Origin: Acidobacteriota bacterium
GTDB taxonomy: Bacteria > Acidobacteriota > Terriglobia > Bryobacterales > UBA6623
Assembly (NCBI GenBank): GCA_016125275.1
Contig: WGMB01000003.1
Span: forward strand, 186,001 to 250,000
Length of the DNA: 64,000 nt
Direction: 5' to 3'
Positions within the stretch are counted from its first letter, which is position 1. Each line of letters opens with the position of its first letter. This document shows, in pieces, positions 24,556 through 34,800 of the stretch. The notes below the pieces were generated by a model. That model worked only from the letters and a program-made list of their open reading frames with translations, was not told the origin of the DNA and did no database searches. The position numbers were made by a program, and so were the translations under genes.

Positions 24556-25989
24556 CTATTCCGGGCGCCTAGAGGAATGCATAAATTTCCTGCGAGATTG
24601 CCGAGGGATTCCGCCATTCTGGGAAAAATCATCCTGGGTCAGAGCCGCACTGACGCCCAAGACCCACGCAAAAATAAGCGCGTTCGCAGGAATGTATAGA
24701 TTGAAGTCGACGAGGCTGTGGAGCGCCAGGGAGTGCATCGAAACGAGGCATCCGAGCGCCATGCAGCGAACATTCGCGTCCCGTTCCCGCTCGAAACGCC
24801 GCAACAATCGAACCCACAGGATCACGATTGGAACGAACCCAATCGCGAACCCGACGACCCCTAACTCCCCCAGGTATTGCAGGAAGTCGTTGTGCGCGTA
24901 GGGGATCTGGAACATTGGGCTCGAGGCGCGATAGGCGACGAACGCCGAGCCGTAGGCCCCAAGCCCGCAGCCGACGAGCCAGTAGTCCTTGATCAGGCGG
25001 AGCGTCTCGGTCCACATTGCGACGCGGCTGTCATGGGAGATCTCATCGGAGGCAGCCAGGTCGCCGAATCGATCGATGAGAGCGTCGGTCGGCAAGAAGA
25101 TGATCGCCGCCGCCAGTATGACGAGTAAGGCGATCAGGACGCCGAGGTTGCGCAGCCCATCCTTGACACTCAACCGCAACGGGACGTAGCGAAACAGCAC
25201 CACTTGCGCCAATCCCAGCAGCGCGATCACGAATCCAGCGCGGGACAGAGACAGCAGCACGCCGCCCATTAGAAGGGCCGCCAGGGCCCAGCCCAGCGAT
25301 GCCAGAAGGGCAGCGCGCAGATCCAGCGTCGACGACCGCTCGCTGCTCTTCTGCAGGGCGGCAAAAGACATCGCAGGAGCGAACGGCAGGGCCAGCTCGA
25401 GCAGTCCGGCAAAGTGGTTGCGATTGGCGTAGCCGCCGAGGGCCACCGGGTCCCCGCCCTGAACCTGAAACAATCCGGCCAACGCCTGCATTCCCGCAAC
25501 CGCCAGCAGCGGAGCGGCAAGCAACCAACTTCCCAAGCCCCGGCGCATCGCAAGCTCCCGAACCATCAGCAGCATCAGCGCATATCCAACAAATCGTAGG
25601 GCATGTTCGAGCGTGCGAGCAGGGAAAACACTGACGGGATTGAATGTCGACTGCAGATCGAAACCGGAAAGCATTTGCTCCAACGCGCCGCGCGCCGGAG
25701 AAATCAGATCCACAAAAATTCCAGGTAAGGGAATCGCCTGAAAGAGGACGTACAGCGGCAAAACTGCCGTAAGAAAGAACACGCTTCGCCCACTCAATCC
25801 CGGGCCCCACAACGGGTGAGAGGTCCGAGAAAAGACGGCGATCGCGGTGGCGCAAAGCACGAGAAGACACAGCAACCATTGGCGCTGGCCATAGGCGCCG
25901 TTAGACCAAGTCGCGTAGCTCAGGACGGCCCAGAGCGCCGTCAGAGCGGCCAATAGAGCGGGCTGTCGTGAGCGACTCGAATGATACAC
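24556..25989 (-). CDS. O-antigen ligase/polymerase family membrane protein
   Basis: Multipass membrane protein of about 477 residues with ten or more hydrophobic helices. The family's large periplasmic loop is visible near residues 330-385: VGCGLGAYGSAF followed by PYAHNDFLQYLGELGVVGF. These match the O-antigen ligase/Wzy family. In an exosortase locus it is the most likely polymerase for the exopolysaccharide. The start is GTG at 25989. Only 13 bp separate it from the divergent TTG-start gene at 26003, so one of the two starts may really be further inside. Confidence 0.83.
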   Translation of the reverse strand: MYHSSRSRQPALLAALTALWAVLSYATWSNGAYGQRQWLLCLLVLCATAIAVFSRTSHPLWGPGLSGRSVFFLTAVLPLYVLFQAIPLPGIFVDLISPARGALEQMLSGFDLQSTFNPVSVFPARTLEHALRFVGYALMLLMVRELAMRRGLGSWLLAAPLLAVAGMQALAGLFQVQGGDPVALGGYANRNHFAGLLELALPFAPAMSFAALQKSSERSSTLDLRAALLASLGWALAALLMGGVLLSLSRAGFVIALLGLAQVVLFRYVPLRLSVKDGLRNLGVLIALLVILAAAIIFLPTDALIDRFGDLAASDEISHDSRVAMWTETLRLIKDYWLVGCGLGAYGSAFVAYRASSPMFQIPYAHNDFLQYLGELGVVGFAIGFVPIVILWVRLLRRFERERDANVRCMALGCLVSMHSLALHSLVDFNLYIPANALIFAWVLGVSAALTQDDFSQNGGIPRQSRRKFMHSSRRPE

Positions 25990-26002
25990 TCAGAGGACTC
26001 CT

Positions 26003-28009
26003 TTGCCTCGATCAATCGCGCAATTGTACCGCCTTTTTCGACGATCGCGAAGGACCCGCCCCCTTCTCCCCGTCCTCGCGGCGCTCGCCCTTCCGGCGGT
26101 TACCCTTTGGTCACAGGAGTTTGATCAATCCTCGGTTGCGGGGCAGTACCGTCTGGTTCGACTCGAGATTGACGCGCCGGGCTCGGCGCCAAGCGCGCGC
26201 AACCTCGTCGCGGCCATCGAGTTCGACGGTTCCGGCCGGTACACGCTGTCCGCGGACCCTACGTCCGATCCGCCCCTCGAAGCGACGACAGGCTCCTATG
26301 AGGTCTCCTCGGACGGAGGCGTTAGGCTATCAGACCCGGCCCGGCCCGGCGTCTGGATCGAGGGAAACCTCAGCGCGGACCGTATGGTTCTGACCGGCGT
26401 CGCCCTGGAGGCCCCGGCAGGCTCGGTCGATCTCGTGATCGCCGTCCGAGAAGCCGACTCAGCTGCGCCAGCCCTGCTGCAAGGCGCGTATACGCTCGGC
26501 GCCTTCCTGCTGCCGGACGACGATCCTTCGGCTCTCCGTTCCGCCCTGATTTCCTTGCAGGCCGACGGCGAGGGCCGCTTGCAGGACGTGGAGGAGGTCG
26601 GACACCGGCGCGGCGAGCGAAACGCCATTCGGCGCGGCGCCACCGGGGACTACGCCTTGACCGCTGACGGCTCGTTCCGCGTCAACTTGACTGGGATCGC
26701 GCAAGCCGGCGGCGCCCACGCGTGGTTTGCATCCGCGGATGGGAACTACATCGTGGGCGCGCCAAACAACGGCGCGAAGGGGCTTGTGGTCGGAGTCCGC
26801 AAGCTCAGCGCGGCAGCGCCGGAAGGGTTCGTGGGCTTTTATCGAACCGGCCATATCGGCTTCGACGGAACGTTCTTTCACTCCGGCGTCGGGACGGCCA
26901 CGCTCCGCCGGGGCTCGGACGCCCTGACCGCCAGGCGGCTGCGGATCGCAGACGGCGCCATCGACTTGAGCCGCCGCGATTTTCTGACGTTGTCCGATGA
27001 CGGCGCGGGCTGGTATTCGCCGGCGCCTTATTCCGGCGGCGCAAACTTCGCCCTGGGGGTCGATGACCCGATCTTCACCGCCGGAGGAGGAGTCGGCGCG
27101 GGCGTGGACGCCACCGGGCAACTCAGCGAGGACCTCGGCGCATTTCTGCTGCTGCAGCCTCCGTTTCCAGCGGTCTCCTCCGGGCTGTTCGTCGTGCCGA
27201 CCAGTATCGTTCACGGCGCCTCTTTTTCCAGGCCGCCGACGCCATTGGCCCCCGGCCTTCTCAGTACTATCTTCGGGCAGGGACTAATCGCCCCCGGGGG
27301 GCCGGAATCTGAGAGCGCTTCGCAGGCGCCGCTTCCCACGGAGTTGGCCGGCGTGCGAGTCACCGTCAACGGGATCGCCGCGCCGCTCATCTTCGTGTCC
27401 GCCGCCCAGATCAACTTTCAGGTCCCCACCGAAGCGGGACCGGGCATGGCGTCGATCGTAGTCTCCAACGGCCAACAGCAAGCCGAGGTCCGGCGGCGCA
27501 TCGCCGCCACGAGTCCGGGTTTGTTCTTTTCCAGAACACAGAACAGCGAGTTCGCCGCGATCATCTCCCGAGCCGACGGCTCGCTGGTCACCCCGGCGTC
27601 CCCGGCTCGACCGGGCGAGACCGTCGTCTTTTGGTCCACGGGCTTCGGAGCCACCCAACCGGCGGTCCGCTCCGGCGTCCCCAATCCTGGTCTCGACGGA
27701 ACCACCTTGGCGCGGCCCGTCGACCCCAACATCTCCTTGCTGGTCGGCGGCCTCCCGGCGACAATCCTGTTCGTGGGAGGGACGCCGGGCTTCGTGGGTT
27801 TGACCCAGATCAACGCAACCCTTCCGCGCGAAGCGCCCCTGGGCGATACGGTTCCGGTGGCGTTGGTCACGAGCAACGCGATCCAGGACCAATCGGACAT
27901 GCCCATCGCAGGCGCTCCGCTGCTCACCGAAGAGGACGACGACCGAGGCTCCTCTTCGACGCCCCCAACTCCGTCGAATCAAGTCCGCCGCACGTGGAGA
28001 ACGCCATGA
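26003..28009 (+). CDS. Secreted protein with TIGR03437-type C-terminal domain
   Basis: Secreted protein of 668 residues. A signal peptide (LLPVLAALALPAVTLWSQ) is followed by about 370 residues with beta-strand character and no family I recognise (for example GQYRLVRLEIDAPG and TGDYALTADGSFRVNLTG, suggesting repeated 100-130-residue units). Residues of about 400-635 form a Solibacter-type C-terminal domain (LAPGLLSTIFGQGL, PLIFVSAAQINFQVP, TVVFWSTGFGATQP, GFVGLTQINATLP). The start is TTG with AGAGGA 8 bases upstream. The stop overlaps the next start as ATGA, so it is coupled to the TPR gene. Function unknown; cell-surface location is likely. Confidence 0.75.
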   Translation: MPRSIAQLYRLFRRSRRTRPLLPVLAALALPAVTLWSQEFDQSSVAGQYRLVRLEIDAPGSAPSARNLVAAIEFDGSGRYTLSADPTSDPPLEATTGSYEVSSDGGVRLSDPARPGVWIEGNLSADRMVLTGVALEAPAGSVDLVIAVREADSAAPALLQGAYTLGAFLLPDDDPSALRSALISLQADGEGRLQDVEEVGHRRGERNAIRRGATGDYALTADGSFRVNLTGIAQAGGAHAWFASADGNYIVGAPNNGAKGLVVGVRKLSAAAPEGFVGFYRTGHIGFDGTFFHSGVGTATLRRGSDALTARRLRIADGAIDLSRRDFLTLSDDGAGWYSPAPYSGGANFALGVDDPIFTAGGGVGAGVDATGQLSEDLGAFLLLQPPFPAVSSGLFVVPTSIVHGASFSRPPTPLAPGLLSTIFGQGLIAPGGPESESASQAPLPTELAGVRVTVNGIAAPLIFVSAAQINFQVPTEAGPGMASIVVSNGQQQAEVRRRIAATSPGLFFSRTQNSEFAAIISRADGSLVTPASPARPGETVVFWSTGFGATQPAVRSGVPNPGLDGTTLARPVDPNISLLVGGLPATILFVGGTPGFVGLTQINATLPREAPLGDTVPVALVTSNAIQDQSDMPIAGAPLLTEEDDDRGSSSTPPTPSNQVRRTWRTP

Positions 28010-29244
28010 AGGTAAGCCCCGTCCGGATCCAGGCGCTGACCCTGGCGCTAACCGGTTTGGTCTGCGGTTCCGCCGTCTTGATCTACGGCTACGGACAGGG
28101 TCGCGATGTCGCCTTTCAACGCGACCTGTGCGCGGATACAGGCGTTTGTGCGAAGGACTCCCTCAACGAAGCCGCTTGGAACCTGCTGTGGTCCGGCAAC
28201 AGTGAGGGCCCGGTCGAGGCGCTCTCCATCTATCGCGATGTCTTGGCGGGAGACCCGGCCGATCCCGCTAATTGGGCGAACCTGGGCGACGCCCTCACTG
28301 TGACCGGCGACAACGAGGGCGCCTCGAAGGCCTTCGCGAACGCGCTCGAGTTAGGGCCCAATCGCCCTGAAATCTTGATGCGGGTCGCCAACTGGGCGTT
28401 CTCCAACGATCGGCTCGACCTGGCAACAACGGTGACCCGCCGAATCCTCCATCTCGTGCGGGACTACGACGAGGTCCTGTTCCAATTCCTGGCGCTGTCC
28501 GGCCTTACCGCGGAGGAGGCTCTGGAGAGGGCCATCCCCGACGACCGCGAAGCTCTGGCGTCCTACCTGACGTCGACTCTCCGAACGAGAGGAAGCGCGC
28601 CGGCTCAGCCGATTTGGCTGCGCATGAGCGAGCTGAAGATGATCGAGCAGTCCGATCTGGGCCCGTACGTGGCGGGACTGATGAAGGACGGCCGCGAGGA
28701 TCTGGCCGTCGAGGCTCAGCGACAGTTCATCGGCGACCGCGAGCCAACTTGGCCCCAGGACAACGCGGTCTTCAACGGCGGTTTCGAACAAGAGCCGCTG
28801 GGAACGCCCCTCGATTGGACCATCCGACGGCACAACACCGTCAAGATCGACATCGATTCCGAGACTGCGTCAGAGGGAGAAAAGTCCCTGCGGCTCACCT
28901 TCGTGGGGGGAGACAACCTCCAGTTCACGAACGTCTCCCAGGACGTGGTCGTGGGTCCGGGACCGCAACTGCTCCGAGCGATGGTGAAGACTGACGAGGT
29001 GACCACCAACGAGGGTCTGCGGCTGGCCGTGCGCAGTGCATCCGAAGGGCACACGCGCATCTTGGCCATCACGCCGTCGATTGCCGGCACACAGGACTGG
29101 ACGCTGGTCGAACTGCCGTTCCAGGCGCCCCCCGACGCGCGGTCGGTGGAGGTGACGCTGATGCGTCAGCGCTCCCTCAAGGTGAACAGCAAGATCCAAG
29201 GCACGGCCTGGGTGGACGAGGTTGGCATCACCCCTGCGCCATAG
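28006..29244 (+). CDS. TPR protein with a C-terminal beta-sandwich
   Basis: Membrane-anchored or exported protein of 412 residues. An N-terminal hydrophobic helix (IQALTLALTGLVCGSAVLIYGY) is followed by TPR-like helices (about 45-200, with NWANLGDALTVTGD) and a C-terminal region (about 245-405) that looks like a carbohydrate-binding-type beta-sandwich (NGGFEQEPLGTPLDW, SLRLTF, TLVELPFQAPPDA). Similar TPR plus sandwich proteins are seen in exopolysaccharide loci. It starts with ATGA overlap on the preceding gene and converges with the PIG-L gene 5 bp away. Confidence 0.68.
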   Translation: MKVSPVRIQALTLALTGLVCGSAVLIYGYGQGRDVAFQRDLCADTGVCAKDSLNEAAWNLLWSGNSEGPVEALSIYRDVLAGDPADPANWANLGDALTVTGDNEGASKAFANALELGPNRPEILMRVANWAFSNDRLDLATTVTRRILHLVRDYDEVLFQFLALSGLTAEEALERAIPDDREALASYLTSTLRTRGSAPAQPIWLRMSELKMIEQSDLGPYVAGLMKDGREDLAVEAQRQFIGDREPTWPQDNAVFNGGFEQEPLGTPLDWTIRRHNTVKIDIDSETASEGEKSLRLTFVGGDNLQFTNVSQDVVVGPGPQLLRAMVKTDEVTTNEGLRLAVRSASEGHTRILAITPSIAGTQDWTLVELPFQAPPDARSVEVTLMRQRSLKVNSKIQGTAWVDEVGITPAP

Positions 29245-29249
29245 CGATC

Positions 29250-31733
29250 CTACTTACCCGCGCTGACGATGTTCGCGAACAGGCGATAGGCGCCCGGAAC
29301 GCCGGCCGGCAACTGTCGGAAGAACGACAAGCCGGTAAAGACGTACACGCCCTTGCCGTACCGAGCCATCAGCAGGGAGCCGGCTTGTTGCGGCTGGCCT
29401 TCGTCGGCGCTCTCGATCGCCGGCAGGTAGCGCTCGTCCCACGAGCCCATGAAATACAGGCCCCGCTCCTGCACCCAACCTTCGAAGTCCGCCTGGGAGA
29501 TGTGGTTGGGCGCAGTCAGCAGAGGGTGGTCGGGATTCACGAACCGCACCGGGGCGTTCTCATCCACGATGCGGTCGATACGGTCCCGCGTCATCTGCTG
29601 CGGCTCCAGCCGATAGGGTCCCAGCGTCGGGTTCGGACCACGCCGTTCAAAGACGTTGTACTGCATCACGAACGTGCCGCCTTGGTGAATGTATTCGTGG
29701 ATGCGCTTCTCCGCGGCGAGCAAGTCCTCCCGCGTGTTGAGGGCGCGCACGCCGGCGACGATCGCGTCGTACTGCGTCAGGTCGCCCGCGGCAAGCTCCG
29801 CCGAGCCCAACAGGGTGACGTCGGCGCCCAGCTCCTGCAGCGCCTCGGGAATGTTGTCTCCCGCCCCCATCACGTAGCCGATCTTCTTCGACAGCAGCCG
29901 CACGTCGATGCGCTCCACGTGCAGCTTCGCGTCGGAATAGATCATCTGAATCGGGATGTGCTCGTACTCGATCGCCCGCATCCCCGTGGCGATCTGGCGA
30001 CCGTCGCTGAGCTCGACCTCGGCGCGCAGCTCGCCCGACGAGGCGTCCGAGGGCGGCGTCGTCCGCACCTCGAAGGTCGCAGCCTGCCCTTTCGCCGTCA
30101 GCTTCACCGGCTGGCTGGCGGGCTCGACCTTCCACCCGGGAGGCGCGACGATCCGTAGCGTCCCTTCGGCGGAATCCAAGTTGCTGGTCAGCACCACGGG
30201 TACGCTGCGAGGCTCGGCGTTGGGAAAGATCCGCGTATCGCGCGTAAAGGCTACCGCTACGGCGGGCACGATCTCGAGCGAGCGGACCCGTTCGCCACGC
30301 GCCGGATCCACCCAGCGGTAGACCACCGGCTTGGTGAACGTCAGGGGCCTTCCGTCGACGGCGAGTCGGATCGTCGCCTCCAGGGCCGGCGGCTTGTCGG
30401 CGCGACCAATCAGCGACTCATCCTTGTAGCGATAGGTCGTCCCGGTGGGCTCCAATGCCAGCCAAGGCGGCTGCGTATAGGCGGCGTCCGCTGGAATCGT
30501 CAGCTCACGGCGGATGGTCAGCGGCTCGTTTTCGACCAGCGGAGCCTGTTCCGAGCCCGCCGCGGCGTGAGGCACGGACAGCCCCTGGAAGACGACCTTG
30601 GCCGACGAACGATTGAGGACCGTCGCTTCAACGGTGAGCTTTCCGCCCGGCACGGCGTCCCAGCGGTCCGCGGTCGCGTCGATCCACAGCCCGCTCGCCA
30701 ACTCGATGGCATGCAGTAGCTCCGGCCGCTTGACGTCCGGCCAGTAGCCTTGCAGTCCTTCCAGCTCCTCCCAGGCGTCCAGCAGGTGCGGCACGATCTT
30801 TTCCGGGTGGCGAGGATCGTACTCATCGCGGGCCTTGGCCAAGTGGACGCCCACGCGCTCTCCGCCGTCGATGCGCCCCCACGTCAGGTCGATGCCGTCG
30901 AGCAAGCCTTGTTCGGCGCGCTCGCCCGCCACGTGATCGAACAGCGCCGGCACGCTCCCTTTGCGCTCGGATGTTCCCATCGCCTGGCTGCGATGCATGG
31001 AACGGCTCTCGCCGGCGATCTCGGCGTACGACTTGCCCAGCACCGGATTGTACTCGCCGAGCTCTTCCCGAACGCGATTGGGGTTCGGCTGGAGGTCCTG
31101 GTCCCGAGGTCGTCCGAACTGAAACACGTTCCAGACGTAGCGTTTGGCGCGCCAAGCCGGCCCCAGCTCCGGAAACTGTTTCGGGTCGGCGGCGGCTTCG
31201 TAGGCCACCGGCCCCAAGTGGCCCACCGCCGTGTGCTGCCCGTGGCCTCCGTCGCCGGGCGGCGGCGGGAACCGCGCGATGATGACGTCGGGGCGAAACT
31301 GGCGGATCACACGCACCATGTCAGCCAGCAACTGCTGCCGGCCCCACTGCGCCAAGGCCTCTTCGGGAAACTTCGAGTAGCCGAAATCGATCGAGCGGGT
31401 GAAGAACTGCTCTCCTCCGTCGATGCTCCGGGCCGCCAGTAGCTCCTGCGTGCGGATCAGACCCATCAGCGCGCCCTGCTCGGGTCCGATGAGGTTCTGG
31501 CCGCCTTCGCCGCGCGTCGCCGAGAGGTACCCCGTCCGCAGCAGCCGCCCTCGCGCCAAATAGCTGATGACGGCGGTGTTCTCATCATCCGGGTGGGCCG
31601 CCATCATCAACGCCGAACCCAACACGTTCAGCTTGTCGAGCGTCTGCTCGAGCTCCGGAGAGCCGATCCGTGGAGTAGGTTGCGAAAGAGAAGGCAGACA
31701 GGCCAGTAGAAAGGCGAGGACGAGGCGCTTCAC
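29250..31733 (-). CDS. PIG-L family deacetylase fused to an amidotransferase-like domain
   Basis: Exported protein of 827 residues (GTG start at 31733; signal peptide VLAFLLACLPSLS). Residues about 30-280 form a PIG-L/LmbE deacetylase domain with the zinc motif AAHPDDE and the GYLSATRGEGGQN segment, plus GGHGQHTAVGH, consistent with removing N-acetyl groups from sugar conjugates. A long beta-rich middle follows. The last 200 or so residues (GADVTLLGSAELAAGDLTQ, YDAIVAGVRALN, GGTFVMQYN) resemble a class I glutamine amidotransferase/ThuA-like alpha/beta domain. This architecture occurs in Acidobacteria and Planctomycetes; the substrate is not known. It follows the first TonB receptor on the same strand, across a possible terminator. 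Confidence 0.83.
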   Translation of the reverse strand: MKRLVLAFLLACLPSLSQPTPRIGSPELEQTLDKLNVLGSALMMAAHPDDENTAVISYLARGRLLRTGYLSATRGEGGQNLIGPEQGALMGLIRTQELLAARSIDGGEQFFTRSIDFGYSKFPEEALAQWGRQQLLADMVRVIRQFRPDVIIARFPPPPGDGGHGQHTAVGHLGPVAYEAAADPKQFPELGPAWRAKRYVWNVFQFGRPRDQDLQPNPNRVREELGEYNPVLGKSYAEIAGESRSMHRSQAMGTSERKGSVPALFDHVAGERAEQGLLDGIDLTWGRIDGGERVGVHLAKARDEYDPRHPEKIVPHLLDAWEELEGLQGYWPDVKRPELLHAIELASGLWIDATADRWDAVPGGKLTVEATVLNRSSAKVVFQGLSVPHAAAGSEQAPLVENEPLTIRRELTIPADAAYTQPPWLALEPTGTTYRYKDESLIGRADKPPALEATIRLAVDGRPLTFTKPVVYRWVDPARGERVRSLEIVPAVAVAFTRDTRIFPNAEPRSVPVVLTSNLDSAEGTLRIVAPPGWKVEPASQPVKLTAKGQAATFEVRTTPPSDASSGELRAEVELSDGRQIATGMRAIEYEHIPIQMIYSDAKLHVERIDVRLLSKKIGYVMGAGDNIPEALQELGADVTLLGSAELAAGDLTQYDAIVAGVRALNTREDLLAAEKRIHEYIHQGGTFVMQYNVFERRGPNPTLGPYRLEPQQMTRDRIDRIVDENAPVRFVNPDHPLLTAPNHISQADFEGWVQERGLYFMGSWDERYLPAIESADEGQPQQAGSLLMARYGKGVYVFTGLSFFRQLPAGVPGAYRLFANIVSAGK

Positions 31734-31749
31734 AGGATTGAGTTTAGCC

Positions 31750-31786
31750 AAAACGGGCGACGGGGCCCCGCTGTCGGGACCCCGCC
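31750..31786 (-). terminator. Possible terminator between TonB receptor and PIG-L genes
   Basis: A GC-rich imperfect stem (GGGACCCCGCC at 31776-31786 pairing with GGCGACGGGGCCCC at 31757-31770, one bulge) is followed on the minus strand by CCCGTTTTGG. It lies about 20 bp after the receptor stop and may separate the transcripts. Confidence 0.42.
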
Positions 31787-31805
31787 TTCCATCCTCCATC
31801 CGGCG

Positions 31806-34800
31806 CTAAAAGTACAGCTTGAGCCCGAGTTGGATGCTGCGTCCAGTGTTGGCGCTGGTGATCGTGCCAAAGTTCGGCGAACCGTAGGCGGTGCCCGGGA
31901 TCCCGAAGTTGGCGTGGTTGAATGCGTTGAACAACTCCCCGCGGAACTGTAGCCGATAGCGGTCGTGGAATCGGAAGTTCTTCATCACGCCGATGTCGAA
32001 GTTCGCCAGGCCCGGGGCTCGGCCGACCGACCGAGAGGCGTTGCCGAAGGTAAAGCGTTCCGGCTGCGCAAAAGCCTCTGTGTCGAACCACCGCTCAACC
32101 GTCCTCTGACCGCTCGGCAAGGCCGGATCCCGCAGGATGTCAGCGCGCTGCGGACCGGTCGAGCCGCACTCGCAGGTATTCTGCTGCGTCGTCACGCCGT
32201 AGACCGGGCCCGTGAACATCGTTCCCAGCACCGAGAGCTGCCAGCCGCCCAGCACCTGGCTGACCGGACCGTCGTTGAGCCACCGCCTCCCCGGCCCCCA
32301 GGGCAGGTCGTAGACGACGTTGAACGTGACGTTGTGTTTGATGTCGAGCGGACTGGTGGCGTAGTCCAGCCGCCGATTGTAGTAGTTCTGGTAGCCCGAG
32401 CCCGGCGTGCCGCCGAAGTCGCCGCCGGCAATGGCGTCCACGTTATCGAGCATGTGGGAGTAGGTGTAGGTCCACAGGAACTGCAGCCCGTTCTGATAGC
32501 GCTTCTCGGCCCGCAGTAGCAGGGCGTTGTAGCTCGACATGCCGAAGTTGGGCGACAGGATGTTGACCGCCGAGTACTGCGGGTAAGGCCGGCGAGATTG
32601 GATTGTGCCGGGCTGGCCGATCAGCTCGGGCAGCATCTGGTTGATGTTGATGTTGTTGCCGGTCAGAAGGCGCCCCAGGTTGCCCAGGTACTGCGCCTCC
32701 ACCAGCACGCCACGAACCTGGTGCTGAATGCCCAGGTTGAACTGCTGCGAGTACGGCGTGCGCCGGGTGCGTTCGAAGTATTCCACCGTGCTGCCCACGC
32801 CGAATCCCGCGTTGCGGGTCTCCGGTCCGGGCGGGGTGAACGCCGGGTAGCCGTTCCGCAGGTACATCGACGGCGTCTGGTTCTGGTCCGGGCTGACGAT
32901 GAGCTGCTCGGTCGCGAATCCCAACGCCGCGCGCGGGCCCGCGCCTTGGCCGATATCGTCCGGGTTGCCGAAGAAGATGCCGTAGCCGCCGCGCAGCACG
33001 GTCTTGCCGCCGAACATCTTGTAAGCGAAGCCGAACCGGGGACCGAGGTTGTTCTTGTCGAGGTCGAACGGCCGCCGCGGCTCGCCGTCCACCCCGGCGA
33101 AGGTGACGATGCCCGGACGGTTGGCGATCGGGTTGATCGCGTGCAGGTCCACGCTGTTGGAGTTGTTGTTCGGCGAGATGCGCGGCGTCTCCAGGTCGTA
33201 CCGTACGCCGATGTTTAGCGTCAGGTTCGGCGTGACCTTCCAGTCATCCTGAACGTACATGCCGTAGTACTGGCTGCGGAAGACGAGCGCCGGAGAATCT
33301 CGAATGTTGGCGTTGGAGACGAAGCCGAGCAGCATCGTGGCAAAGCCATTGCCGCTGAGGTTGTCCCCCTGCAAGCCCGTACCCTGCTGCGGGTGCACGA
33401 AGTCGCCCGAAGGCAGCACTCGGAACTGGTCCGTCGTGCCGTTCCAGCGGAACTCGAAACCCGCCTTCACTTGGTGACGGCCGGTGAGGTAGGTGATCGA
33501 GTCCGACAGCATCAGCGTCGGGCCGCGCTGCACGCGAAAGACGTTCGCCGTGCCGCCGACGTTGGTGTAGCCGGCCGGCCGGAAGCGGGGAAACGAGAGC
33601 CCGTCCACGCCGGTGAGGCCCAGCATCGAAGGGTAGTCCTTACCCAGCGAGCTGTGCGAAAGGTCTCGAAACTGCTTCAGATAGCTGGCCTTGAAGTCAT
33701 TCACCGCCCGCGGCGAGATGGTGCGCGTCCAGCCGGTCATAAAGGTGTGCGCCAGGTTGCCGATGCTGCGCGTGGATGGTCCCACGGCGTTGGCGTCCGG
33801 GTCCGGGAAGACCGTGACCTGTGGCCGGAAGTTGTGCTGCCCGATGTAGCGACCGAAGAGGCGGTCCTTCTGGCTCAACTGGTGATCGATCTTGATCGTT
33901 CCGTGGTCCTGGGCCCGTTTGGGGCCGACGTTGACGTTGAAGTTGTTCGCCCCCGCGATGTTGCCGGCGACGTTGGGGGCGGGATAGTAGGTCGCCACCT
34001 TGGCCGCGACGGGATCGAACCGCGTCTGCGGAATCAGGTTGTTCGCGAACGGGTCCCGAAGCTGCCGCGTGGCATCGCTCGGGTCCGGCCGCGTGGTCGC
34101 CGGGTCGTACAGCTGCAAGTGGGCGCCCTGATTGTTGACCAGTCCGCTGAAGTCGCCCGCTTGGTAGGCCGCCGTCGGAACAGTGCCCAGGAAGGGAGCG
34201 CCCGTGGTGGTCCGAGTGCCCTCGTAGGCGATGAAGAAGTGCGTCTTGTCCTTGATGATCGGGCCGCCGAGAGTGCCGCCGTACTGGTTGTAGCGCAGCG
34301 GCGCCTTGTCGAGCGAGAAGAAGTTGCGAGCGTCCATCTTCTGATTGCGGAAGAACTCGAACAGGTTGCCGTGGAACTCGTTCGTACCGGATTTGGTGAC
34401 CGCCGAAAACACGCCGCCGGCCGACCGGCCGTACTCGGCCGAGTAGCCGTTGGTGATGACCTTGAACTCCTCCACGGCGTCCACCATCGGCGCCAGCTCG
34501 GCCATCGAGCGGTTCAAGCCCGACTTCTGCACCGAGCCGCCGTCGACATAGAGACCTTGCGTGAAGGCTCGACTGCCGGCCACGGTCGCCACCGGAATCT
34601 CGGAGGCGTCGCCGATGCCTTTGATGAAGGTCGTGGCGCCGGCAAGCTGCACCAAGTTCCAGGCGGAGCGGCCGTTGAGCGGCATTTCCACGATGGACTT
34701 GTTGTCCACGACCTGGCCGATCGTGGCGTTTTCGCTCTCGAGCAAGGGAGCGGCTCCCACCACTTCCACGGTCTCGCTCACTTGGCCGACCTGGAGCTCG

